Source: Gari tellinella (lineage: Eukaryota; Mollusca; Bivalvia; Cardiida; Psammobiidae). From it: a stretch of 64,000 nucleotides of DNA. Positions within the stretch are counted from its first letter, which is position 1; the number at the start of each line of letters is the position of its first letter. Of this stretch, positions 44,441-55,538 are shown in pieces. Made by a program: the position numbers and the translations under genes. Under the pieces are notes generated by a model that worked only from the letters and a program-made list of their open reading frames with translations, made no database searches and was not told where the DNA came from. The stretch covers positions 42,185,786 through 42,249,785 of the forward strand of contig OV277862.1 of assembly GCA_922989275.2 (NCBI GenBank), read 5' to 3'.

Positions 44441-45785
44441 ATTTTTAAGCCCCCAGAATCTACGATTCGGGGGCATATAGTTTTTGTCATGTCTGTTGGT
44501 TTGTCCGTCCGTCTGTCTGTGCCAAAAACCTTAACCTTGGCTATAACTCTTGCATTTTTGTACCTAGGCCTTTTATACTTGGCATGTGTCTTCCCTGTAT
44601 CAAGACCTTTGCAACCATACAAAACTTTTTGACCTTGTGACCTTGACCTTTGACCTACTTTTGTAAAAATCTTAAAATGGCTATAACATTTGCACCAGTT
44701 GGCCCAGGGCTTTCATATTTTGTATGTATATTTCTTGTGTCAAGACCTTTCCAACCATACCAACATCTTTGACCATGTGACCTTGACCGTTGACCTATTT
44801 AATCAAACTTTAACCAAAAACCTTAACCTTGGCTATAACTTTTGCATTTTTGAACCTCGGCCTTTTATACTTGTCATGTGTATTTCTCATGGCAAGACCT
44901 TACCAACCATATAAAACTTTTTGACCTTGTGACCTTGACCTTGACATTTGACCTACTGTTGTAAAACTCTTTAAATGGCTTTAACATTTGCACCAGTTGG
45001 CCCAGGGCTTTCATATTTTGTATGTATATTTCTTGTGTCAAGACCTTTCCAACCATATCAACATCTTTGACCTTGCGACCTTCACCTTTACCTTTGACCT
45101 ATTTAATCAAACTTTAACCAAAAACCTTAACCTTGGCTATAACTTGCATTTTTGCACCTGGGCATTTTATACTTGGCATGTGTATTCCTCATGGCAAGAC
45201 CTTTCCAACCATACAAAACTTTTTTACCTTGACCTTGACATTTGACCTTCTTTTGTAAAAATCTTTAAATTGCTATAACATTTGCACCAGTTAGCACAGG
45301 GCTTTAATATTTTGTATGTATATGTTTTGTGTCAAGACCTTTCCTACCATACCAATATCTTTGACCATGTGACCTTGACCGTCACCTTTGACCTATTTAA
45401 TCAAACTTTAACCAAAAACCTTAACATTGGCTATAACTTTTGCATTTTTGAACCTGGGCCTTTTATACTTAGCATGTGTTCTTTTCATGGCAAGACCTTT
45501 CCAACCATACAAAACTTTTTGAGCTTGTGACCTTGACATTTGACCTACTTTTGTAAAAGTCTTTAAATGGCTATAACATTTGCATCAGTTGGCCCAGGGC
45601 TTTAATATTTTGTATGTATATTTCTTGTGTCAAGACCTTTCCAACCATACCAACATCTTTGACCATGTGACCTTGACCTTTTGCATTTTTGCACCTTGGC
45701 CTTTTATACTTGACATGTGTTTTCCCTTTCTAACCATACAAAACTTTTTGACCTTGTGACCTTGACATTTGACCTACTTTTGTTC
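44441..45785 (-). mobile_element. Pearl-like element, family C copy 2, far end lost
   Basis: Opens TTTTTAAGCCCCCAGAATC with GATTCGGGGGCATATAG, then GTCCGTCCGTCTGTCTG. Four and a half units of about 290 bp match the copy at 19382-21343. It stops abruptly within a unit at about 45785, so the inverted end and CTTGTT terminus are missing. Confidence 0.8.
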
Positions 45786-46243
45786 AAGTCCGATGTTGAT
45801 GGTTTTGGTGTTCATTGTTTGACACTGTTGTCTCAGAGAACTGATGTGCAGTTTTTTTTACTTGATTCAGTCTGATAAAGAAAGAATTATTTTGTGCCAC
45901 CATTTGTTTTAAGCATTTAGTTTAATTTTTTGAAAATTACTGAGGAGAAATATTAAGCTTTATTTCTTTCGATGCTTTTTTCTCAGTAATTTTAAAACTT
46001 TTAAAATTTCATGCTAAAGACAAAGTTCCTGATAAACTGATATCAGTAACTTTCTATCTTGTAAGAACGTGCTTTCACATGTGTTCTTGGGGCACTTTGT
46101 GTCAGCAGGCTCAGAACCAGATTACCTCACTGTATTTGCACTGTCAGTTTTTGTTTCATTTTCATTTTCAGCATGCAGTGCATAGTCAACATATTTAGGT
46201 GGGTAAATAATTTCAGGGGCCAACTATTTTCTTCAGATTTGCT

Positions 46244-47206
46244 TTTTATGCTCCCCTTTAGGGGGGAGCATATAGTCGCCGCTTTGTCCGTCCGTCCGTC
46301 TGTCTGTCACGCTTTTTTGTCCGGAGCATATCTCTTGAACAGTACACCGTAGGTTGATGAAACTTGATAAAGTGATAGAAAATGACAGGAGGAGGTGCAG
46401 TACACAAGAACCGTAACTTTCCCATCTCCCAATTTTGAATTATCTCCCTTTTTCTGATAAAAAATCAATTTTATCCGGAGCATATCTCTGGACCGTTACA
46501 CTGAAAGTTGATGAAACTTGTAACAGTGATAGAGGATGACTAAAGGAAGTGCAGTACACAAGAACGGTAACTGTCATATCCCAATATTGAATTATCTTCC
46601 TTTTTCTAAAAATACAAAACAATTTTGTCCGGAGTATATCTCTTGACTGCTACACCGTAAGTTAATGGAACTTGATACAATGATAGGTGATGACATAAGG
46701 AGGTGCAGTACACAAGAACCATGACTCTTTCATCTCCCAATATTTAATTATCTCCCCTTTTCTATTTAAAAAAATCAAATTTTGTCTGGAGCATATCTCC
46801 TGAGCATTGCATTGTAAGTTGATGAAACTTGATACAGTCATATGAGATGACAGAGAGAGTGCTGTACTCAAGAACCATAACTGCCATTTCCCAATATTGA
46901 ATTATCTCCCTTTTTCTACATATTTTTTTTAAAAAATCAAATTTTCTGCCGCACTATAACTTGAACCTTGATACTGTGTTAGAGGATGACAAAAAGAAGT
47001 GTAGTACACAAGAATCATAACTCTGTCATCTCCAAATATTGAATTGCCTCCCTTATCATAATAAATTCATTTTTGTCCGAAGCATATCTCCTGAATGTTA
47101 CATCGTAAGTTGATGAAACTTGATACTGTGTTCACCTACTAAACATGCTATACCTTGGGCTTTTTCTTTGTGGGGAGCATCCATCGTTGAGAACGATATT
47201 CTTGTT
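46244..47206 (-). mobile_element. Pearl-like element, family D copy 2
   Basis: Opens TTTTTATGCTCCCCTTTAGG with GGGGGAGCATATAG, then GTCCGTCCGTCCGTCTGTC. Six units of about 155 bp match 21441-22395. The far end has GGGGAGCATCCATCG, an exact inversion of ATGCTCCCC, and closes ATATTCTTGTTG. The stretch 45786-46243 before it holds nothing recognisable. Confidence 0.8.
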
Positions 47207-47330
47207 GTTGAATGGATGAATAAATACGAAAGAAGACTCAAGCAGGAAACGCAACACAAACAATACACCCATCTCTAAAGCAGAACACACACACAGCCAT
47301 ACCAAACTCCAGTTTTTCAGACACCAACTT
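47207..47330 (-). mobile_element. Family I retroelement, 5' truncated
   Basis: Reverse-strand copy: AAATACGAAAGAAGACTCAA is the family 3' end, and it stops in the GT-rich part near CAGCCATACCA. It abuts the end of the pearl-like element. Confidence 0.65.
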
Positions 47331-47365
47331 TGCTGGACAAAGGGCATTTACATAAGGTTTTGCAC

Positions 47366-47851
47366 TTAATTGTGCAATTTTATATCTAGTGATTGATACA
47401 CGGTAACACCTAGGTCTGCCTTACAGTTACACTGCTGGTTGTACATAGAATTTAAGGGGCAAATAACCGCCACATCTAACGGCTGAGTGATGTTAAATGA
47501 ATGTGACGGTAGGATGAACAGTAAAACATTGTTTGGCTCAGCCCAACCTGAAAATATGAGGAGTACATTAGATTTATGCCCCTCATACAGAACCAACGTT
47601 TTTTCCCATTCTTACATTTGAATAATTGCCATATTTTAAATATGTTTAGTCATATAATTATGGAAATATTTGGAGTTTAACCAACCATTTTTTTTCAACC
47701 CCTGGTCCAACAGTATTCCATTGTAAGAGATGGTCCTTGGGAGATCTTCTTGCTTGCTTTTCTTTCGGAGAACCTCCTCGTCCTCCCTGGCCTCCACATC
47801 AGGATTCTCTAGATCTATGGCAAAAAGGAGCAGGATAGAAATTGAATCCAT
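47366..47851 (-). pseudogene. Second pogo/Tigger-type (DDE_1) transposase fragment
   Basis: On the minus strand KKNGWLNSKYFHNYMTKHI (about 47690) is followed, in the same frame after two stops, by LVLYEGHKSNVLLIF and LLFILPSHSFNITQPLDVAV (about 47590-47460). The second Asp of the core (D-G-H-K/S) is replaced by Glu in YEGHKS. Different sequence from the copy at 5218-6202, so a separate family. Truncated at both ends. Confidence 0.75.
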
Positions 47852-48718
47852 GATAGCAGCAAGTGAAAAAAATAGATAAAGAAAAAACCCTGATAAAAAT
47901 GAAGGACAACTAGGTAGTGAAGATGAAGAAAATAAAGGAAGCAGAAGAAAAGAGACTCAGATAGTGAAAAGAGAAAGGAAAGAGATACCACCTAACAATA
48001 ACACTCCCATTGGCGCCATATGACAAATTCTGTGTCGCAGTGCCGTAAAATCAAACTCATCAATCCATTCTTACTACTCCCCCTTCCCCTAAGTCTTTCT
48101 GTCGCGTTAAACCCAGTCTCCGATTTCAATGATAGTTTATTATAATTATTATTATAATGCAAGCAAATACAGACCCAACAATCGTTTTCCGTAGTAAATG
48201 GTTTGTATCAGATAATGACGTCACGGCTTTTATACAACACAAGTTATACACGATCTTTTTATATAAAGAAGAATTGTGTGTGACGTTTCGGAATTACAGA
48301 TTTCGATGTTGTTGGTTTTTTTTAAAAAAAACCGTGGAAACAAAGCGTTGATAAACTTTGAACAAAACATTTCCATTTTAAGTATGAATAACCACCAACA
48401 ATCACTTTTAATCTTTTCCTCCAAATGATTAAGTTTAAAGCAGTTCAATTCATATCCTTAAACGCTTAAAATGAACGTTATTTGCAAAAAGCTACTTCTC
48501 AATCGAACCGATAAAATAACGGATCATATCAAGAACAAATAAAAACGTCATCAATATAAATAATGACGTTATTATTGGTGGTCACATGACATCCTAAAAT
48601 AGTTTCTCAGTTTACGTGTACGGAGGAGTTTTAACATAAACGTATGCATATAGATTTATTTGATTATTTGGTTGAACAACAGATATATCTTGTCCCAAAC
48701 TTTTTAGGTATATAATAA
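47852..48718. other. Mostly unassigned; contains SINE 3' fragment
   Basis: A SINE tail fragment lies at 48006-48066 (GGCGCCATATGAC, GTGCCGTAAAATCAAACTC). The A/G-rich run at 47870-47995 is low complexity. No gene. Confidence 0.5.
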
Positions 48719-48806
48719 GTGTGTGATCCGCGGTCTTGTTTTAGTTCCCGTTCGTTGTGTGATCTAGATTACACAACCAACTTGAACTGATACAAGACCC
48801 GGTCAC
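48719..48806. repeat. Imperfect hairpin
   Basis: GTGTGATCCGCGGTCTTG pairs loosely with AAGACCCGGTCACA, with TGTGTGATCTAGATTACACA at the centre. No flanking duplication recognised. Confidence 0.5.
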
Positions 48807-48971
48807 ATACTGTGGTGATATGCCGTTGTTTTTATCATACGATTCAAGCTTCTTATTTCCCTCTCGCGAGGGACTATATCTTGATTCCTGCATCTATCAA
48901 TTGTAGTTATCTTCCTCTGACTTATACCTTCTTCAATGCTTATCTTCACTGATATCTTTTCACTTGCTCTC

Positions 48972-49035
48972 CTTTCGGTGCCATAGGATCATTTCATGTG
49001 TCGCGGTGCCGTAAACCCCAACTCAATCAATCAAT
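48972..49035 (+). mobile_element. SINE 3' end fragment with AATC tail
   Basis: CGGTGCCATAGGATCATTTC, GTGTCGCGGTGCCGTAAAC and CCCAACTCAATCAATCAATC. The tail repeat is AATC rather than CATC, showing that the tail unit varies between copies. Confidence 0.7.
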
Positions 49036-52000
49036 CACTAGCTCTCTTATCTTCATCCATATTCTTGTTTTGTAAATGTAGTGCGCCCGTGAAGCTCCTG
49101 TTTGGTGAACTCTTTTGTGGTAGCGTGTTCACTCAGGTTAAGACTACAATTAGGTTGGACTTCAGTTGTAAATCAACTACTTTAAAGAAAGGTAAAGGAA
49201 TATAAGGAATTAGTACAGCAAGTATCTGGTTCCCTCACTTTTGTTAGTGGCAGTAATCTCTGTCGCAGATTATCATCTAATATTGATATGGCAAATAGAT
49301 ACACGTTATCGGTATATTTTGACTAAAGGAGCTAGATTTTACTGATATCCCACAGTAGAATAGATCTGAAGCTTAAATTAGTCAGTAACCGCTACTACTC
49401 TTGTCCTCTGTGAAAGGATAATACATGTACCACTGCTTTAAATTTTTATATTCCCAGTCCATTCCTCTTTGGATGTTTTCTCTTGCTAGAGATCACATAT
49501 CTGCTGTATCTGAAATTATTGTATTGTAGAATGTTTAATCCGTAACCAATTTCTGTTAAATACCAATGAATTCTGCTCTGTATTCCTTTCAATATGCCCA
49601 GTTCATATTCGCTCTCTCTTTTCTTGCGTTTATTCAGAAACATTATTTACTCCTATACACTATTCATTAATATTATTTAGTCCTTAACTCTATTAAGATC
49701 CGATTTTGTCTTAACTTTTGTGCTTCATTTCTTCCACGAACGCATACGTATCCATTTTAATAGACTGCCTCTATCAACATCAAGTTGTATTCGAAAAGGA
49801 TGTTAAAATTCGTTTCCGCCCATTTTCGAATACACATGATTGTTAACATCAACGTGTTGCGCATGAAAACACTAGAGGGGCAATTATCAATAATTGCATG
49901 GTGGTTCATTATGAATTGTTCACATGACGTTCGTAAAGACGGTTTTCAATGGCCGTTTTGTTATTATTTATAGTAATATATACAACAATAGAATATAAAC
50001 CACCCATGAAGCGTCAGAAAATTGATGGCCTGTATCAATAAACAATCTCCAGCCTAAGTAAATCTTGAATTCCACCTACAGAAAACACATTTTAATAGGT
50101 AAACTACATGTTAAGAGTTTACTAATGGCTTTGTTTGATGCAGACTGGTGTCAATCTGTTACTCCTAATTACTACGGAAATTCAGCTCATTGCAATAAAT
50201 CTAGATCTGCTCGATCTGTCACATATTTTGGTTATTACATTCCCCCACCTAAGGTGTTTAAGTTCCAATAAACACCCTGAAGATTTGAAAAATGTTAAAA
50301 AGAAGTTATAAGTACACGTATACCTAAGATAAAATCAGTCTGGTTTATACTGAAACGCTCTGTTTGATAGCACATCAAATTCAAATTTAAAAACAATTGG
50401 TTGCACAAAGAAGTACCATAGAAGTACTAAGATATATTAATGCTTGACCTCGGTGGTAACCTGAGAAAATCTTAAACTATTGAAAGTACAATTTTTACGA
50501 TATTCAAGATCATAAATACTGCATAAGCAAAAACGTATAACATTAACATAAACTACCACATGAAGCGCAAAATTGACTATGGAACAGCCTCCGCTTTTCA
50601 CACTCCTACAATAAAAAGTAAACAATTAAATGCTTGTTTAGATTTCAATTGGTCAAGATTAAATTATGTGTTATCAAGCCAAATGAAATAGATACAACTT
50701 TAACACAATTAATGTATTTTGCAAACACTAACATCTCCTAAAAGTCTTTCACATCACGGTAAAGGCACCTACTACGCTGATATTCTCTGTCCTTTATGGA
50801 CGCTGCCTCTTTATTTATCTTTGACAACGACATGGCTTTTACTGCAAAATATAAATTGAAACAAAGGACAAGGTTCACAAGGGGTCAAGATTGGCCCTTT
50901 TACAGAAACTCATACATGTGTGTAAGAAGAAAGTGACAATTTGTAATTCAAACATTGTTGTCATGACTATTAGTTCTTTAACAGCATGAAAAGCAAACAA
51001 GTGCTATATTGAAGGAGATATACAAGTATGTCACACTTATGTCTATTATTTCAAAATTTGCGCCTTGTAATCGTTTAATATTGATGGCTGTAATGTGTTT
51101 TGATAAACTTGCCATTTCAAAATTTGATAATACTGGTGTAGCACTGCACATGCAAAATATGTTAAAACATCTTAAAAGTTAAACATCACACAATACTCAA
51201 TCAGAACTATCAAACATGCCATTTTGGACACTGTCATTACGTAGACAAAATCCACACAGGATAATGCCACACCGGCTGAAATCTGTAGGTAGTTAATCAA
51301 TGATGCCACTAGAGCATTTTTGTGTAGACTGTAAACTCTCCGTTGGAACTGAAAGTTGTTGCTCTTATTTATGTATATGTAAGTCCCATCTAAAACTCAT
51401 ATTGCCTGGTCATGTGTCTCAGCTGAACGGTTTTGGACCAGGTTTTCTTGTATGCTGTTCAATTACTTGCTGGCGGCTGATATGGTCAAATCCGAGATGT
51501 AATGGAACCATGGTATCAATAAGAGCCTGTCGCAATCAATGAAGTGCTCTAAGTCTTCTAATACTTAACTTTGTGATGTGGAACAAAGTTGACAATATTT
51601 TATTAGAAAGTACACCATTTTGAACAGAAATAGCCCTAGGGTTGTAATGACTGTTCTTACTGGAATGTTTTTGATAGCAGATTCAACTTGTTGGTGAAGG
51701 TCGAGAAACTTGTGTTCATTACGTTTCATCTGTGTACGCATGTAGATTGTCAAAAGATATCCTTTGGTTGGTGGATTCAAGTGCAACTTCCCTTGTTTTA
51801 TTTTATGAGACAAAGAACACTAGCTCGGTTTGTTTAATAATAGTCTTTGGTTTTCATTTTGAACAGTTCTTCTTTGTTTTACTCTGACACGTTGTTACTG
51901 AAGTAAGATGAACAACATATCATGTGATAATGATGCTGTGTTCCATGATACTGTTTGTCTGACACTTGCTGGAACTATGATGATTTTTGGTCCTGGTTAT

Positions 52001-52742
52001 TTACATATAAAACAAAAGATTGACTGTTGGTGGCACTTTTAATGGATAGCTGTATTGATGGTTGGTTTTATTATTCAGTCTGATTTACACCCCGCATCGG
52101 CTGGACTTTCTTGGAGTGTTACATCCTCTTGACTCCCTATTCTCAATACTGTCGCATCTCTTCGGTCTTCTTCTTTCGTCTTCTATGTGTTTAAACAACT
52201 TCAAATCACTTATCAGGTTGTTCTGCCTATCGGTCATACAATATGTCCCCGGGACTCGTTCATCTGTTCTTTTAAAGAAATGCCCATCTTCGGTTACTTC
52301 TCTGTACTTCATTCCCATCAGACTGATCAATATCCTCGACGTGCAAAATATCGGTTGTGACTTCCGATTTCAAGTTTCACACTTCAGACATTACACTTCC
52401 AACACTTCTGCTTAGACGTCATCGGTTTATAAATATACAGCGGGTAGCATATGACTGACATCTTTTAACATCGTAACAAAGTAATATCCATACATCGGTA
52501 TTAGCAAACCGTCTCTTTTGATCAAGGTACATGTCGCCTGCATTAAAATTGTCGTTTAGATTAAACATATTTAATTTTAAATATTAACATGAATTACACA
52601 AGCGTACTAAAGTTAAGGAGTGAAACAAATGTGTTTACAGTAATACAGTAATTTTACAGTAAACGTGTTGATTCAATGCGTTGAACAAAAAACGTTAGGG
52701 AATTTTTAGAAAACCAAGGAACAAACGACACCAAAACAGACA
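49036..52742. other. Long stretch without a recognised feature
   Basis: 3.7 kb with ORFs no longer than 82 codons. None shows a domain that I know (for example the minus-strand frames at 49446-49643 and 51565-51813). I see no pearl-like ends, SINE tails or long inverted repeats here. This is the least repeat-laden part of the window and may be intron or intergenic host DNA. Confidence 0.4.
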
Positions 52743-52963
52743 ATATAAATCTGAATAAGGGGAGATCCTTTGAAAGCACAGAAAACAAAGCAAATACTGA
52801 AAATTGCAGACTCGGTTTAATTGAGTCTGTTCATGAGCAATACTGAAATATGCAACAGTGCTCACGCCCCCTAGCACCGGCTTAAGCGGAATTCAACTTT
52901 CAACTGTAAATGCACTGAAATCTATGATTTCAAAGGACCAGAAAGTATAACAACACTGAGAAT
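52743..52963 (+). repeat. Interspersed repeat J, longest copy
   Basis: AATCTGAATAAGGGGAGATC through AAGTATAACAACACTGAG. Matches 15008-15213 in reverse orientation nearly end to end. It lies only about 20 bp before the second foldback element. Confidence 0.65.
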
Positions 52964-52984
52964 GAAGTACGGGGCGACTTTTTA

Positions 52985-54085
52985 AAGCCGCCAATTATCT
53001 AATTTGTTTTTCCTTTAGCTTGATATTACTTATTTCCCTATTTTAGCACTGTGTCAAGTAACAGTGAGGTCAAATACATTTTTCGAAACATTTGTGTTTA
53101 TAGAATAGTCCCTCTTTTTATACAAAACACATGATTTAGCTGCAAGTTTTCATGACTTGAAATTCAGTTCATTTTAATGTTTTATGAAATAAATGTTCTC
53201 ACGATAGTCTAAAGTGTCACTAACGTATCGAAAACAAAAAGGTTCAAACAAGAGCATCGCATGCGAGTGCCAACGCTGGGTTTTTTGAAGACCAGTGAAA
53301 AATAGCCATAGTAAATAAAGTGAAAAACTGAATGACGAGTGAGTTGAAATGAGGAGGTTGTTTATTAACTCTTACACTCTCAATTTTTTTGTTTCCTATT
53401 TAAAAGGTGTGGAATAGTCTAGGACGGGGTTCCGAAACACAGTAACGGAACCAAGAACCCATCAGACTCGTGCTTCAGTGCTATAAGAGGAATACAGGCT
53501 GATCACTCAGCACCAATTCGCAATAATTATTCGGAGTATGCGACACCGATGCGAGCCCTGATTGTCACTGACAAGGGACACACTCGTAACTGACGGGATT
53601 TAAGCTCGTCTGTTTTACAAAGAGGAAAAAAGAGATATTGCCATCACCCTGGCGCCAGTGTCGTTGTTGTCAGTGATGTTGCTGGTTTTTATCACTGATT
53701 TTCAACAAACAGACGAGCATTGGCACTCGCATGCGGTGCTCTTGTTCAAACATTTTCATTTTCCATTCGTGACATTTAAGGCTATCATTCCGCTGATTTC
53801 ATGTGACATTCTAAGAAAATAAGTTTTAAGTTACATGTATATGATAACTCACAGCTTAGGCAGGTGATTTGCATTAAAAAAGGGACTGCTATGTAAACAC
53901 TTATGTTGCGTAAAATAATTTTGACCCCTAAGTAACTTGATACAATGCTACAGCAAGGATATAAGTTGAAACAAACTAAAGGAGCAATTTTTTCAAGCCA
54001 TTAAATATATCTAATTAAATAAATATATTTTGTAAATAGTTTGTTTTGGTGTTCTTTTCTTCCACGGTTTTCTGAAAAAGTAAAT
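52985..54085. mobile_element. Foldback element K2, diverged relative of K1
   Basis: The left arm has TTAGCACTGTGTCAAGTAAC and the right arm its inverse, AAGTAACTTGATACAATGCTA, with continuing inverted matches. The arms correspond to those of K1 at 351-2588 (which has ACTGTTTCAAGTAACC). The right edge keeps a decayed version of the K1 end (GGTTTTCTGAAAAAGTAAAT); the left outer end is lost. An inverted-repeat core occupies 53245-53750. Confidence 0.65.
53245..53750. repeat. Inverted-repeat core ending in AACAAGAGC / GCTCTTGTT
   Basis: AACAAGAGCATCGCATGCGAG with GTGCCAA pairs with TTGGCACTCGCATGCGGTGC and TCTTGTT. The arms continue inward (AGACCAGTGAAAAA against TTTTTATCACTGATTTT). The terminal octamer CTCTTGTT is shared with pearl-like families A, C and F. 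K1 retains one comparable end (GCATGCATGCTCTTGTTT near 2208). Confidence 0.65.
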
Positions 54086-54813
54086 TAAATCCCGATATAC
54101 TGTCCAAGAACAAAGACACAACGAGTTTAGTGCCAAATCAGATACCGAGTAATTCGATGTCTGATTTTGATCTTTGTAATTGATAGCACTGAACGAGTTA
54201 AACCCATAATCGTTTACAGTAGTTGTACAACATTGGTAGCGAATTTCCATTTGCTCTAAAAAAAAAAAAGGGGAATCTCAAGACGGCATTAGTATTGAAT
54301 AGGAACTGTGAACCGTGACGCTTGAAGTCTGAAGTATAAAGTAGGCAATTTGAAGTCTTAACATTGAATTTTTAAGTTTGACTTGTGATTGATATACGAA
54401 GAGACTAATAGCATATATTAAGGAAGTGTGAGGTTTGAAGTCTGAACATTGAAGTGTTTATAGGGAAAATGTTACCACCGATCTTTTTTTAACCGGAACA
54501 GAACAGAACAAATCTTTTATTATCACCCAGGTATAAACATACAACATGGGGGAAAAACCCTCGGGCTGTCAATTTCGCAATCTCTCTGTTTCAGCTAAGT
54601 GTCGGTTACCCATCATCTTCTTGCTTTCTCCCTTCTTATGAATTAAGGATACACCTGTGCGTCCATCTCAATAAGGTTAATATGTGGTATCTCTCCACTG
54701 TCCCGTTTCTCCCCTAACTGTGCAGTGTGCACTTATTTTTTTTGGCAAATATGGTAAACTCTCCATCTTAAATAATATAACGAGTTTGCAGACGTTTATT
54801 TTCTACGATTTGT
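54086..54813. other. No supported feature
   Basis: AT-rich, with a repeated TTTGAAGTCTGAA-like word near 54325-54440 but no longer-range structure. Confidence 0.35.
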
Positions 54814-55538
54814 TTACACCACGTGACCTTTTACGTCACATGACTTTTTCATTGCACGGCATCGGGAATCAAACCTAGCACAAAGATAATTCATACATAA
54901 TTGGCAAACTTGCTTTTTTGACAAAGTGTTACCCATGGAATGCGTGACATTGGGGGATGCATCCTTCTGCTGATACACATTATTGCGGAATCGCAACTGG
55001 GCTTTCAAAGCGTTTTCTTTTTCCGTCTTTCCTTCAATTTGGTTCAACTTATCCCCAACTTCATCTACAGTTTGTCACAACCCATAAAATGACATATCAG
55101 TTGTTTCATTTTCCAACTTTTTCACACTTAATCTTTTCTTTCCATACTATCTTTCTTCTCGAATTCTTAATGTTGCTTTTCGTGTTGCTTCCTTCTTATC
55201 TCTTCTTCTCTGTCCTTAAACCTCTGCCTTTCACTTGTTACTTCTACTCTATTTGCTTGTATCAATTCAAGGGCATCATCCCGCTGTGAAAGCCATTCAT
55301 TGGCCTTGTTCAGGGAGCACACCACATGTGACTCCAACGCAAGCGTGGTAATATTTGGCTTTGCTGTCAGGATGTGGTCAGTATATGAGAATATAAGTTG
55401 TGTGTATTTGTTGTGTTTGTCCACACTGGCAGTCGGTCCTTGGTTTACGACCTCATGCAATCCACCGTAATGATCACCATATTGGCGTTTCACCAACTTC
55501 CCCAGGGCTGGCAGCACAACGGATAATATGTCGACCAC
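54814..55538 (-). pseudogene. Coiled-coil coding unit, copy 3 (family unknown)
   Basis: The minus strand from 55538 reads VVDILSVVLPALGKLVKRQY, KHNKYTQLIFSYTDHILTAK, then ESHVVCSLNKANEWLSQRDD and a charged coiled coil (RQRFKDREEEIRRKQHEKQ). After frameshifts near 55160-55050 it continues EVGDKLNQIEGKTEKENALK and ends CRAMKKSCDVKGHVV. The block 55165-55375 is repeated at 59731-59975 with high identity. No known domain recognised. It could be an exon set of a host gene family or the protein of an unclassified TE. Confidence 0.4.
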
